A stretch of 49,346 nt of DNA from Chromera velia (Eukaryota; Sar; Chromeraceae), in NCBI GenBank assembly GCA_018398765.1, contig JAHBMJ010000375.1, forward strand, positions 1-49,346, given 5' to 3'. This document shows, in pieces, positions 36,130 through 48,200 of this stretch. Position 1 is the first letter of the stretch; each line of letters starts with the position of its first letter. The position numbers were made by a program, and so were the translations under genes. The notes under the pieces are model-generated. The model did no database searches. It was not told the DNA's origin and was given only the letters and a program-made list of their open reading frames with translations.

Positions 36130-36978
36130 CTGGACCCATATGCGGTGAGCCTCTCCACAACATTTCAAAGCGAATACTACAGCATCTACAGCAACACACA
36201 CTATATATAGACAATATTTTGCATCCCAAATCCTCAAGTGGAGGTAGAAGGAAGTCGAGAAACCAGGTGCTGAAGAACGATAAGGAGGGCCAAGTAGAGA
36301 GAAAGAAGACGGGCAAAAAGAGGTTCTTGCAGATCAAATTAACCGTTTTTCCTCTTTGTTAAGCGCACTCAGTCGTGGTGCGGCTTACTCCTGACTCTGT
36401 AAGGCGGCATGTCTTAACTTGTCACTGAGCTTGGTAGCATAGTCAAACAACAGAGCAATTCAGAACAGCTTCACTTAGATGGTGTGCTTTATCGCCTTCC
36501 TTGAAAACTACACAGATGATCGAATCTACGTACAATTCCCCTCCATGTGTGTTTTTACATATATACCGATACATCAAGGTTAGACAAAAGGTGCATGTTC
36601 GCCATGCCTAGTCGCCATGCATGCGCTGTACAGTTGCCGGAAAGCGCGGGTCCCGAAAGGCAAATGTAACCCGATTTATTGGTAATTCGACTTTTTTCTT
36701 CCATAGGTGCGGCTAAGGGCCTTAATAGATACCATGGCCGGGGGCCACGGTAAGCTTCCCGTATCCTTGTCGGTGTGAAGAGTTCAGGGAAGCCGCAAGC
36801 AGAGCTTCTGTCTAAAAGACGCTAGAAGACTGAATTGAAGGGTTCGATCGTCTTCTGTAAGGCCTTTTTTGGTATGCCCTTAAAGACGATCTAGCTGGAG
36901 TGCATTCTATCAATGACATACAATGATAAACGATCAACACTTAGGATCGATGCACAGCTCCTCCATCAACCAAAAAAA
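36130..36978. other. Intergenic DNA between minisatellite and inverted-repeat element
   Basis: No gene recognised. It contains a GC-rich palindromic patch at about 36734-36756 (CATGGCCGGGGGCCACGG). Confidence 0.35.
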
Positions 36979-38636
36979 GAATAACCAAATGATGGTCAAA
37001 CGGAATGCAGAGCTAGATCTCTATGATGGTAGAACTACTTCATGAAATAGTCTCACCATCATAGAGATCTAGCTTTGTATTCCTTTTGACCATCAGTTGG
37101 TTATTCTCTTTTGCGGTTGACAGCGCTCTGTTGTGTTCCGTTTCGGTCAGTCAATGACCGCAACGATCACTTCCGTCTCCATATCTTTCTCCAGCAACCT
37201 TTTCCTCCACTCTTCTACGAATTAGAAGCCGCCTGTTCCAGTCAGAACTGGAATGGTGGAATGCTTTGGTAGCAGAAGTGGAGACCGAATGAATCTGCAG
37301 TTGCTCCGACAGCAGGTTTTCACTGGGAGACACCGTGTTACACTTGTGGACTTTGCTTGCGGCCGACACCATTGTGGATGTACTGAGTCCCCAATCTCCC
37401 CTCACGCTCTTTGGACTTTCATCTCCAACCACCTCAATAAGCTTAAGCAAGTGTCCAAGGATCTCTAGCAGCATGATCGCCACCACTTCGCCATGAGCCG
37501 CCCATCTACCAGCTGCCACCAGTTGCTGTCAAGACTGCACTGAGCCGTCAGTGCACCATCTGCTCGCACCTGCTTTGGGGGCCGCCAAGAACTGGGAGTG
37601 CCGCACCATCGCTACTGGAATTTGTTTGTCTGCTTGCCAGGATTATTGAGGAGGCAAGGTTTCGGAAGCATTTCTTTGGAAGGGGGGATTGGGGAGGGAT
37701 TCTTCCATCTTTGTTTGGCCGTCTCTACGTCTTCTGCCAGTCAACGTCCATCCGTATGCACACCGGCATAAGGGGGGATACAAGGACGCTCTGCTGAGTT
37801 GTGAATGCAAGGTTTGCAGTGTTTGTCTTCTCTTGTTAGGCAGTGAGTGCAAACTGTGCATGTGATCGAACTCTTTGATGGAGAAGCATACAAGGCATGA
37901 TTTGTTCCGTCTTTCTGCACAGCCACTACATGGATTCTTTCTTTCCCTGTTGCTTTTCCAGTGTTGTGAAGCACTTATCTTTTGAAAGGTAACAGACAGC
38001 CAGACCTAAGAGGCAGGCCGAAGAAAAGCAGACTTAAGAGGCAGGCCGGAGATAGACAGTCTTATGATGCCTAGCTCTTTAACCTTGTTTTTATAATGCC
38101 TAGCCCTCTGTCTCTCTGCTATCCTTTCATATGTGCTCTTCAATCTTCAACACTGGCAGGCAAGTGAAAGCAAGAAAAGATTTCATTGGCTCTCAGGCAG
38201 TCAGACCAAAAGGCTGTTTCATTCCCTTTGTCTTTATCTTTCCCTGGTGTTTCGCTTCCGCTTCTTTCTCTTTGCAAAGCTTGCATAGAAACATAATCGA
38301 GGGGGGGAGTTGAAGTATAGGATACCAGCCTGTCGCGTATTCATGCTTGCTTCTGGACCCGGCGGGCCAAGTGTGCAGGCCGTGCCGCGCAGTGCCAAAG
38401 CGTCGTACTGGCCGGGATAGGATTGCTGCGCGCGCATTCGATTTTATACGATTTGTGCCGTGCGCATTCAGCACCAGCCAGTTCAGATCGATTCACTTCG
38501 TGCAACACTAGCTGATTGAACGCTTTTCGGCTATTTGTTCTACTCTGCTTTGACGGACAGACTATTTCATGAAGTAGTTCCACCATCATGAAGATCTAGC
38601 TCTGTATTCCGTTTGACCATCAGTTGGTCATTCTCT
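36979..38636. mobile_element. Inverted-repeat element with ~75 bp TIRs and an extra inner arm
   Basis: The left arm 36979-37053 and right arm 38559-38636 are inverse copies over ~75 bases (core AAACGGAATGCAGAGCTAGA and its inverse). A further copy in the right-arm orientation lies at 37054-37107, so left arm plus inner arm form a tight hairpin around GAACTACTTCATGAAATAGT. The interior (37140-38550) has no recognisable transposase; frames there such as 37151-37519 are short and unfamiliar. Confidence 0.6.
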
Positions 38637-40725
38637 TTTAATGAGTACTTAATTCATATCTCGTAATGCGCGCAAATGAGTGGTGGCTGCATGTATACCG
38701 ATTTAGTCTATATTCGTTTTTATAAAACCGATTTAGTCTACTCTAGAGTTTACTATCCCAGAGTCTATTCATGCGATCAGATAGCTAAAAATTAAACATG
38801 TCGAACAGCCAGTGAGCCCATGGGTTAGCTATTAAAATGAATTAACTTCCCAACAAGAGTTAACAAAAAAAACTGTCTTTCATTAAGTTACTAGCCCGCA
38901 ACAACGAACTTGGACGTTGCATAAATTTAGTGCTGACTCCTAGGCTGACTCAAAGAGTGTACGCTCTCACATCAATTTAATGTAATGATGTCAATAAATG
39001 CATATAAGGATATAGAAATCTTTGACGGTGCTTCACTCTAGGTGATGTACGGTGATTGTTTTGCTCTCCATCTGAGCCGTTCTATTACATAAAACATAAA
39101 TAATACATATAGCTTTTTGCTTGTTTAATTAAGGCATATTATTAAGCTTCAACAATCATCCTACTACTACTACTAATAATAATAATAACAATAACAATAA
39201 TAATAATAATAATAATCATAGTAATAATATGCCTTTCCACATTTTTTTTTACCACTGTGCGTCACCTAGTACGCCTCACTTTCAGTCAATATATGCATAC
39301 ACCGCTAGACAAGGTATGTAACATGGAAACGATGAGACTCACCGCATAACAGCACCACTGTCTTGCACTTCCATGTTCCTAAGATGCATTCAGAGTCAGG
39401 ATTCATGATACAGCAACCGGCAAATCAGCCGATCCGCATGTGGAATGAATCAGACCCTTTTATTCATGCAAAGGAGGGAAGGGGGGGTAGTGAGACATTT
39501 AAAGCAAGAACAGAGGGGAGAGCAACAACAAAAGACCAGTCATGCAAAGAGCGACACAATAATCGCCCAAAATTAGAAATCACTCTTGCAAACACGAAAG
39601 TTCTTTCTTTTGACGTCACCCTTTCAAACTGTGACTGTAGGAAGAGACTAAATTATGTGTTTTTTGGTGTGTCGGCTCAGTGACACTTGCCTTTCTGTCC
39701 ATCAATTTTTCTCCCTTCTTTTGGTGTTTGTTTGAACCTTCTTTTGATGCACGGTCTGATGTGATGCGATCAATGAGGACTTCCATGTCTTATCAGTTTG
39801 TAGAGGACCTTTGAGAAAGAGACACATACAGTGTGTCACAGACACACTCACAGAAAGTGCAGGGAGAGGGGTAGACGAAAAAAAACTGCCAACCATAACG
39901 TTTCTTCTTCTTTTTTCTTTTGTTTGCTTCATGCTGTTTCTGTCTTATAAAGATCTCACTGGTCTCTTAGGCTCTCATTCATTCTTTCTTTGCTACGAAC
40001 ATTCTTGCACAAATACAAAAGGGGGGAAGGAAAAGAGGAGAGGATCTCATGACAAAGATTCATACACGTTCGGTGAGACAGTCGATGAAGCATGGTATGA
40101 GTGAAAATTGTACGTTCACAAACACAGAGGTAGGTCCTCGCCTGACTTAATGAGATCTTCTTTGTTCAATCTTTGCCTTGTGTTTCTTGCGGCTGGACAA
40201 TTAACGGACAAAGTCAGTCCCGCGTGTATACGGCACTCACCCCACTTTCAAAAGCCCCCGGCCCATGCATTTGCGGAGCTGAGTCTCTCTCAAGGAAAGA
40301 TGCATGCTTCGTGCGGAAAAATGATTGCAAACATGATCAGTCATTATAAACTAACTCTGCCCCCCTCTCAGTCCTCCTGCGAAGACTCCAAGGGCGGGCA
40401 CCACCCCTCGCTCATCTCCACGAACAGCGTAGTTCTGCATATACAGATTGCATAAATAAAATTAATATATTTTGAAATTTGATGAAAAAATAAATTTAAA
40501 TTCATTCATGCAAGCCATTCCTCGCTGGTTTCGACAGAAAGCGTACTTCTACACAGATCAGTCATACATGCATGCCCTCTACAGATACACACTAAGCAAC
40601 CAGAACATCCAGGCTGACCATGCACTCTCCTCAGAGGTTTGAGCTTGACTGCAGACGTACCGCAAAAACTAAAGTCTCAAATTGTACCGAAAAAAAACTG
40701 TTCTGTTTGTTACTCATATTTCAAG
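38637..40725. other. Intergenic DNA with AAT microsatellite
   Basis: AT-rich. An AAT/AAC trinucleotide run lies at about 39163-39216. Frames at 39363-39683 and 40108-40455 lack family likeness and splice context; I do not call them genes. Confidence 0.4.
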
Positions 40726-40734
40726 AGTGATAGG

Positions 40735-41080
40735 GTCGGATGCGATGCACTCATGTGGAGGAGAGCTGAAGAGAGTTGGAGAGAGTGGAAAAGAGTTGAA
40801 GAGAGGTGAAGAGAGGCGAAGAGAGGAAAAAAGAGACGAAGAGAGGTGAAGAGAGCTGAAGAGAGCTGAAGAGACTTCAAGAGAGGCAAACAGAGGTCAA
40901 AAGAGTTGAAGAGACTCGCCGCTCTGAGGCAAAGAGAGGTCAAGAGAGGCAAAGAGAGTTCAAGAGAGGCGAATAGAGCTGAAGAGAGTTGAAGAGAACT
41001 GAAGAGAGTGAAAGAGACTTGAAGAGAGGCTTAGAGAGCTGAACGGAGGTGAAGAGAGTTGAAGAGAGGTTTATACGATG
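40735..41080. repeat. GAAGAGAG-type purine minisatellite
   Basis: Roughly 30 degenerate ~10 bp units (GAAGAGAGYT, GAAGAGAGGC). It gives Leu/Ser-rich frames on the - strand that are only repeat translations. Confidence 0.9.
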
Positions 41081-41084
41081 AGAG

Positions 41085-41205
41085 GGAGGTGGTTGCATGT
41101 ATACATATCGACTCACGCAGACGAGAGGAAGGTGGTTGCATGCATACATATCGACTCACGCAGACGAGAGGAAGGTGGTTACATGTATGCATATCGACTC
41201 ACGCA
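41085..41205. repeat. 41-42 bp tandem repeat, three copies
   Basis: The unit contains GGTGGTTGCATGTATACATA then TCGACTCACGCAGACGAGAG. Three near-identical copies directly follow the purine minisatellite and abut the last candidate exon of the armadillo-like gene. Confidence 0.85.
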
Positions 41206-41221
41206 CCCGGTGGGATCCTTG

Positions 41222-44073
41222 ATGGAGACGATCGAGCCTGTCGGAAAGAGAAGCCCCTGTCTCGCTGGTTCCACTGCAGCTGAAGCCTCTGGTTCCCGCG
41301 TTTTAAGAACACGAAGTCTCCTGCACAGCAAACATGTGCGTGTACCCACTGCAACACAAAAAGTTACAGCCAGCTACAGTCTGTGCACCTTCCCTTGAGA
41401 CACGGGGGTAGAATAAAAGGGAATGGAGGACGTCGGTAGAAAGAGTCAAGAAAGAAAAAAAGAAAAGAAAAGAAGAGAAAGAAGATCTACGTCTCTCCAG
41501 AGCCTCGCCACACCTCTCAAGAGCTCCTTCCGGTGACCTTGAATCGTCCGTCTAGTTGTCTGCAAAGCCAAAGCAGATATAGATAGATAAAAGCCGACCT
41601 GAATGGGGGAGACTGTCATGCATAAACTTAGAAAAAAAATTTATCGTTGACGTGCAACTTCGTTCCGCTTGCCTGTGAGAGTTCAACTGCCCTCAGATAT
41701 CCTTCGATCTAGCTCGAAGACATTCAAAGGTGAAGGCGTCAGACCTTTACAGATTCATTAGCTACCTTATTCGACCTCTCCATCAGCACTAGCCATCAGC
41801 ATCAATCACTCTCCTAGTCACTCTCACAATTCAACGAATTATGAACAAAGGACTGAAAAATGCAGTGTGATAGGGAAGACCCAGAATGGAGACCTATATG
41901 GAGATTTGAAGACTCAAAAATGTCATGGAAAGGAGTCTCGATGCGTGACAGGAAGACCCAGAAATTTTGAACCACAGTCTCATGCAGTTAAAATAGCAAT
42001 GATGACTGCTTACAGCTCAGATCTTCTGAGAATCTCGATCATGCATTCTCTCTGCTTACCTTTGTCGTGGGTCCGATAATTGATGTCTCCATACGGATCA
42101 GATTCTCCTTCCCGCCCCCCTCCTAGGCGTCTCTCACACTGCCTCTGTCCCCGCATCTCTCTTCTTCGAAATCCCTTTCTTTCTTCTTTTCCTCCTTCTC
42201 CTCGTTTTCGAGCTCATGTTTGCCAAGCAGAGCCCAAGTGCAAAAAAAAACAAGCAGGCAAAGGAAAGGGGCAGGGGGGGTGGAGGTCTGTGTGAGATAA
42301 AGCCATGCACCGACCTTATTCAATGGACACAGCGAAAAAACAAACCAAAAAAAACAAAGAGAAAAACATGGCACGCCCTAATTTTTCATGACGCAGTCAA
42401 AAAAAAATAAAACTTTCGGATCGCACGGACAAAAGGTATCACTACTATTCTTGTATAGGCTCTTGAATACCTAGAGCAATCTGCACAAAGGCTATAAACC
42501 GGTAGGCAGCGGCACTTTTCGGACCCCAAGGTGCATCTTTTAATTTTTTTTTTTTCTGCCCCCAGCAGACAACAGTTTACCGCAGAACAGTTCACATCGC
42601 AGCAATGCAAAGCGCCGTCTTCTGAGCTCTCACCCAAAGAAAGTGTTTACGAAAGAAGCAACGGACTCCAAAGTGCAGTGGAAAGAAGAAAGAAGACTTT
42701 GGAGCCTGGTCGGACTAACCTGTAGGAAGGGTCCGAGAGTCCTTGGAGCGGCGCAGGCGGCGGCGGCGGCGTGGGGAGAAAGGAACAAAGACCAATTTTT
42801 TTAAAAAAAAGAAATAGAGAAAAGAAGGAAGACATGGAACAAGGGCAAAAAAAAGGAAGTGGAAGAGCAGAGAGTCGATCCTTGTAGGAAGCACAGTAGT
42901 CGACTTTTGCAGGGGCAACGCACGCAGCTCCACCGAGTCAGTCTGGTCGTCAGGCTGTAGGGAGGCAAACAAACCATGAAGTAAGAAGAAAAGTTGGTGA
43001 GGCAGTGCACTAGGGCAGTGCATATGACGGTGAGATATACGGTGAGAAGAAAATTTAGTGAGGCAGTGGATGATGGTGAGAAGAAAATTTGGTGGGGCAG
43101 TTTATGACGGTGAGAAGAAAATTTGGTGGGGCAGTTCATGATGGTGAAAAGAAAATTTGGTGACTAGATTTGGTGATTCAGAGAAGAAAATCACGGAGTC
43201 AATGACATATATGCAATTACAGAATATCAAGGAAATAGACTCGGAAATAGAGAGGACCACCAAAGTTCGAAAGCGGCGGAAGAAACATCTCGGCAGGTCT
43301 CAGACACGCAAAATTATAGCTGAGCACTGATCTGTTTGAGGAAATGCAAACTTTGTACACTGCACGAGTTATAAATGGCAAATAAAAAGGAGACGTCGAA
43401 AGTTTAATACTTCATTGGAGTGATTTGGAGTGATTTCGAGACGAGGCCCCTAGAGGCCATAAAAGGTCGCAGCGGCGCCCTCACAGTGAGAGCATTCAAG
43501 CACACAAGAAAGAATTTAACCAGAAACAAGGCTGTGCGTTGAGCTGGATGAGGTAAGATAAAGTGCAAACTCATTGGGCTGAGGTCAGGTAGCAAGCCTG
43601 ACCTGTGATGTTAAAGATGTCATAGTACCTGTCTCTATCGTGGTTGCAGCAGCGGAGGGGTCCCGAACAGCGTACTGGTTCTGTTTGAGGGCCTCAATCA
43701 GCTCTCCCAGCCCACAGGCCTGCAAAGAGTAGGATACAGAGGAAGGCAGACATTAGGCAATCACCGCCGAAGTCCGATCAACTGGTTGCCGCACTTTTTG
43801 TTGATTCTTCTTCGACTCTTTTTTGCATCACTGACCATTCCCATCGTCATTAAAACGTTGATTGTGACGTACTTGATCATTGTCGCCCAGAGCTTTGACT
43901 CTCGTTTTATAGGCGGCATCTTCACCACACCGCCTCCTAATCTCCTTTCTGAGAGTCTTTCTTGCCGTTTCTCCGAAGATCATGATTCGTCTGAAATAAA
44001 AAAGACAAAGCAAACCTCACCTATTGTACAATCGTCTAAGCAAATGCATCCATCTACAGAGATATGAGACCAT
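41222..44073 (-). CDS. Candidate armadillo-like repeat gene, many small exons (3' half tentative)
   Basis: No long open frame exists, but short exons chain in phase. ATG at 44073, exon to 44021; 43990-43873; 43719-43629; 43531-43443; then, less surely, 42954-42905 and 42741-42720, with possible further exons near 41.5 kb and 41.22-41.36 kb. The joined frame reads ARKTLRKEIRRRCGEDAAYK, ACGLGELIEALKQNQYAVRD, then LNALTVRAPLRPFMASRGL, which has the spacing of armadillo repeats (leucine-rich helix, then a Gly before the next helix). Acceptors are good (TTTATTTCAG, CTCTTTGCAG). The function is unknown; ARM repeats usually bind other proteins. The family call rests on about two repeats. The first four exons are fairly well supported; the stop codon is not established. 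Confidence 0.42.
43010..43165. repeat. ~38 bp tandem repeat in an intron of the armadillo-like gene
   Basis: About four copies of GGTGAGAAGAAAATTTGGTG followed by GGGCAGTTCATGAT, with small variations. Confidence 0.85.
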
Positions 44074-45900
44074 ACATGCGGAGCATGCAAGAATCGTCAG
44101 AGATCAGTGAAGTGCATCGTCACTCTCATTCCTCTAAGTAAAGCTTTGTTTCTTCAAGAAGGGAAACAAGCTTTCTTCTTGCATACGGGGATGAGGCTGC
44201 AATAGGCTGCATGCATGCATGCAGTTCCCGTTTTCCATCTCCTATCATGTAGTAACTTACATATCTGGCCACCTAAAGTCATTTTTAGCCATTTTCACGC
44301 GATTTGTGTGAGCTGTCCACGCCCAACACGTTGCATACTGAATTTGACCTTTATCTCGCTTGAGGGGCACATTTTTGATTCAGTCTGTATATGATTTCTG
44401 TCTTTCCAGGGCCGCTAGCACATATCTTACTCAGTGCTCCATGCTGTTACCATCGCCTCGGGGGGCAGCTCAGCTCTGCTGAGATTAGCCGAGAGGCCTT
44501 GAGATCACACGTATCCGCATAACGCATTTTTTCATTTTTTAGGGGGGGATGCGGTTCTGTCTCCGTCACGGTCGGTGTCACCCAAATTCTAAAATATGCC
44601 CCTCAAGCAACTCGCATGGAGCTGTGATCACATTATAATATTACATACTTCGCTTTTCATGATACGTACCCCTCAAGTAACTCGCACGGAGTTAATTGTA
44701 TATGTGTTCATGCACGGTTCCGAAAAGCAATTTTGCGCACGTTGCCATGGCCTCCGCCATTTGCCCATGCATGCATTGCAGACAATTAAGACATGCCCAA
44801 GCCCCTGATGGTTTTCATCATGAAATCAAATTATGGCTGACCCCCTAAATGGCCCCCTGAGGCACTCATCCAACTGGTTGGGTGTATCCCATATATATGC
44901 ATGCAATCATGGATGTGATGTAGACACGTGATACAGCTTCTTTTGAGCTTTGTTTCTATCTTTGCAGTGATATGATATCATATCTCTTGTCGGATTAACA
45001 TTCAAGTGTAGAAGAGTGGCGTATAGCTTTAAGGTCTTAGCACCTAGCTCACATCCGACTTCGATCGCATTCATGGATGTATGATCTTTCTGCAGTGTGG
45101 AAAAACTCGTGAGGAATGAGAAGGAGCGATTGTGCTGATCATAAGGATGTGAAAGCTGCTTAATCTGATGTCAGAGCCAGATCAAGCTGAGATGAGACCG
45201 TGGTTCGACCAGAGCGATCACTATAGACTTGCTTTATTGGGTTCTGCAGAAACGAAAGGAAATGAATGGACCAAAATCAAGGTCAGGCGTTTCCTTTAAA
45301 ATAAAAGAGCCACTTAATTGTCCAGCTTTACCATTCGATGGCTCATTGTGCAATGCAAGCTGTGAAGTCTTACGAAGTAATACAGACAGACAGACACACA
45401 AACGAGCGGGTGCCGTTTTCCATTCAAGAGAAGAGGAACCAAACCATTCGTTCTTGCATTCACGGTATTCATATTGGTGATTCGAAAACAACTTATAGAT
45501 GGGAGTGAAGATTACAGATTGACGTCACAGACGGCAGAAAGCAATGTGTGTGTAAGCCATGAGAGAGAAAAGACGGGAAGTTTCTGTACTGAGAACTCTA
45601 TTGTCTGTCGCAGCTTTGGTAGAGTGATACGACAAATCATCTGCTGGGCAAATGAATAGTACAGAGACAGAGACAGTAACTGTTTCAATTTCTGCTTTGA
45701 AGCTGCTCTTTTTGCCTTCCTCGCCGACTTTCGCTTCTTAAGACAGAGGGGGCAGGAAGGAAACAAGTGAGGCGCGTGGAATAGCTATGTCTAATAGCTG
45801 CGTAGTCTGAGCAGTGTATTGTATATCTGTGCATGTGTATGTGACTGTGTATATGAGTATGTTTCTAACTCTGTATAAGTGTATGTGACTGTTTGTTACT
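44074..45900. other. Intergenic DNA upstream of the armadillo-like gene
   Basis: No gene recognised. A GCATGCATGCATGCAG tract at about 44208-44223 may be a promoter element of the gene to the left. The block GCCCCTCAAG is inverted at about 44357 and direct at 44598 and 44669, perhaps a small degenerate inverted-repeat element. Confidence 0.4.
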
Positions 45901-45909
45901 CTCCTCGTG

Positions 45910-46011
45910 TGTGTCTCTCTGTGCGTGTGTGTGTATGTGTGTGTGTGTATGTATGTGTGTATCTGTGTACGTGTATGTGTATGAGAGAGAGAGAGAGAAA
46001 AACAGAGAGAC

Positions 46012-46051
<40 letters not shown>

Positions 46052-46060
46052 TATGTGTAT
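45910..46060. repeat. GT/GTAT and GA microsatellites
   Basis: A GT-rich run is followed by GA repeats (about 45984-46049). Confidence 0.95.
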
Positions 46061-46279
46061 GAGTGAGTGAGCACTTTCAGGATCATGACTAAAGCAAAGA
46101 GACTCTGAGGGTGTACTGAAACATTGGTGCTAATGGTACACAAAGAGAAAGAGAGTGGATTAAATCTAAGCAGAACCGACTTTTTGGATTTTCGGATTGT
46201 TCTTTCATGCATGCATACGTGCGTGAATGTATGTATATTTGTATGCGTGTATATATCTATGTGTCTATGCGTTTGAGAG

Positions 46280-46370
46280 TGTAGCTCTGTGTGTGTGCGT
46301 GTGCGTGTGCATGTGTGTGTATGTTTGTATGTATGTGTGTATGTATGTATGTGTGTGTATGCCTGCATTG
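46280..46370. repeat. GT/GTAT microsatellite
   Basis: GTGTGC and GTAT units, followed by the unique flank TGCCTGCATTGCCGTGCATA, which recurs after the next GT block. Confidence 0.9.
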
Positions 46371-46504
46371 CCGTGCATACCGCTGAATGACGAGAGGACG
46401 GAGCGACTTAAAGTTTTTGAGTGGGTATGAATATGTGCTTGTGCAGACGTGCAGACGCGCACAAAGGCTAACTCAAAGGTGGCTTAACGCATGAGATCAA
46501 TTTG

Positions 46505-46506
<2 letters not shown>

Positions 46507-46546
<40 letters not shown>

Positions 46547-46612
46547 TGTGTGTGTGTGTGTGTATGTGTGTGTGTGTATATGTATGTGTATGTCTATATA
46601 TGTGTGTGTGTC

Positions 46613-46659
<47 letters not shown>

Positions 46660-46686
46660 ATGTATGTGTGTGTGTCTGTGTGTGTA

Positions 46687-46718
<32 letters not shown>

Positions 46719-46765
46719 TGTATGTGTATGTGTATGTGTGTGTGTGTGTGTGTGTGTGTACGTAT
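46507..46765. repeat. Long GT microsatellite with GTAT interruptions
   Basis: About 260 bases of nearly pure GT/TATG. All the Cys-Val or His-Thr frames here are repeat translations. The flank TGCCTGCATTGCCTTACATA repeats the flank of the previous block. Confidence 0.95.
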
Positions 46766-47199
46766 CTGTATGTGCCTGCATTGCCTTACATACCGCTGAA
46801 TGAATTTCCTTTTGTCTTGATTCTTTGTGAACATAGTTGAAGCAATTTAGCAGACAATACATGTATTATGTGCCTACGTATATGTCTTTAGGCAATTGCA
46901 GCCGATTGTAGCTCCTAAGATTTATGTACCAGTGCACAAATAAATGTAGACTGACTAAGTTATAAAAAGCACCATTAAGCAACTTATCCTTTCCCAATTC
47001 ACGGATATCCACAAAACGATTCAGAAATTTAAAAGAAAAAATCTATATTGTGTATGCCTATATAATAAAACTTTTATAATTGCGCATTCATAATTACAAT
47101 CGTACTTAATTAATGATGATTGCCAATCTGAAATGATGACATCAGAAAATTTAATGGGGGGTCGAGAGATATCAAATGCGCCCATTTTACTGCTGTTCG

Positions 47200-48200
47200 G
47201 GGAAGGATGTTACCGTCTGTTTTGCATTTTAGTCAGATCTTCGTTCATGTTGAGGACATTAAGAACTTTTATCCTTCAATTCCCCGAACATTGGTTCTTC
47301 ATTTACTTTCTTGTGTATTTGATGAGCTTCGCGCATCTCGTCGGTATTCTTTTTTGGTATTGCCTTTTTCTTCTGTTGGGGGTGTTCGGATTCATTCTGC
47401 CACAATCATGGGGAGAGGAGGGAGAAAGTGGACGCCCAAGGGTCACAATTGGCCTACAGCTTTTCTTTCAACATACGGCCGGTTCTAGAATGCATGGGCA
47501 CTTTCTTTTGACAAAATTCTGGATTTTGTGAAATTGGACTTTGCGACCTGCTTTGTGGCTATTGGGAATCGTCATGTGTGGCAGCGGCAGGGGTTTGCAC
47601 AAGGCTTTCCTCTGTTACCAGTCCTTGCGAATGGAAGTGCGGCTTTGGTCGAACGTGATTGGGCCACAGCCCGGGGGATTAGCTCCTTGTCGGACAGTAA
47701 GCGTGTGGTGCGAAGATGGATGGATGATCGGCTCCTGGTTGCTCGCCTTCCCTCTGCTTTAGAAAAAGATCACATATGTGCAAGTCTTCGCAGGGAGGAT
47801 TTTTATGCTGTTGAATGTGTACTTGAGGAGCAAAATTTGAACACTTTTCTACACTGGCCCGGCCAGTTCGAGCTTCGTCCATACGACTGCTGTACCCGCT
47901 TGTTTTTATTGCCGAAGGACCCCAATCGCTGTCGTGTTTCTTTGCTAGCTGGTAGAGTGAAAGCTCCTCTTCCCTTTCCTCGCTATGCTCATGCGCGATC
48001 AGCTGTTCCTGCACATCGTCTTCTTGACACTTTGCGTTCTCATATTTTGCGTGCATTTCTTTTTTCGTCATGTTCTGATTCTTTGTTTGTTGCAGTTTTA
48101 TGTGGTGTGTAGAAAGAATTGCAGGAGTGCGGTTTTTTTTTGCGTGACATCCGTTGCATCACTTTTGGTTTGCTTTTAGCAGCCGGTCTTGGTCACCTTC
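47200..48200 (+). mobile_element. Reverse transcriptase remnant, class uncertain; broken
   Basis: Translated pieces carry RT landmarks in order: HVEDIKNFYPSIPR (palm motif A), RQGFAQGFPLLPVLANG (the QGxPxSP block), VVRRWMDD (catalytic box with Met in place of the usual Tyr/Val), then LNTFLHWPG. I see no LTR, protease or integrase nearby, so it is more likely a non-LTR or Penelope-like retroelement than an LTR element. The coding sequence is broken in a few places. Its ends are not defined; an A-rich stretch follows near 48600-48650. Confidence 0.65.

Noticed and set aside
35468-36148. 226-codon frame in the satellite array
   Set aside because: Translation of tandem repeats; the repeats drift between frames.
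36835-36865. GGTTCGATCGTC as a tRNA T-arm
   Set aside because: No A box or cloverleaf can be drawn upstream.
46491-46862. Cys-Val and His-Thr repeat proteins
   Set aside because: Pure GT/AC microsatellite in all frames.
47679-48071. 130-codon - strand frame
   Set aside because: Opposite the reverse transcriptase pieces; no independent coding signal.
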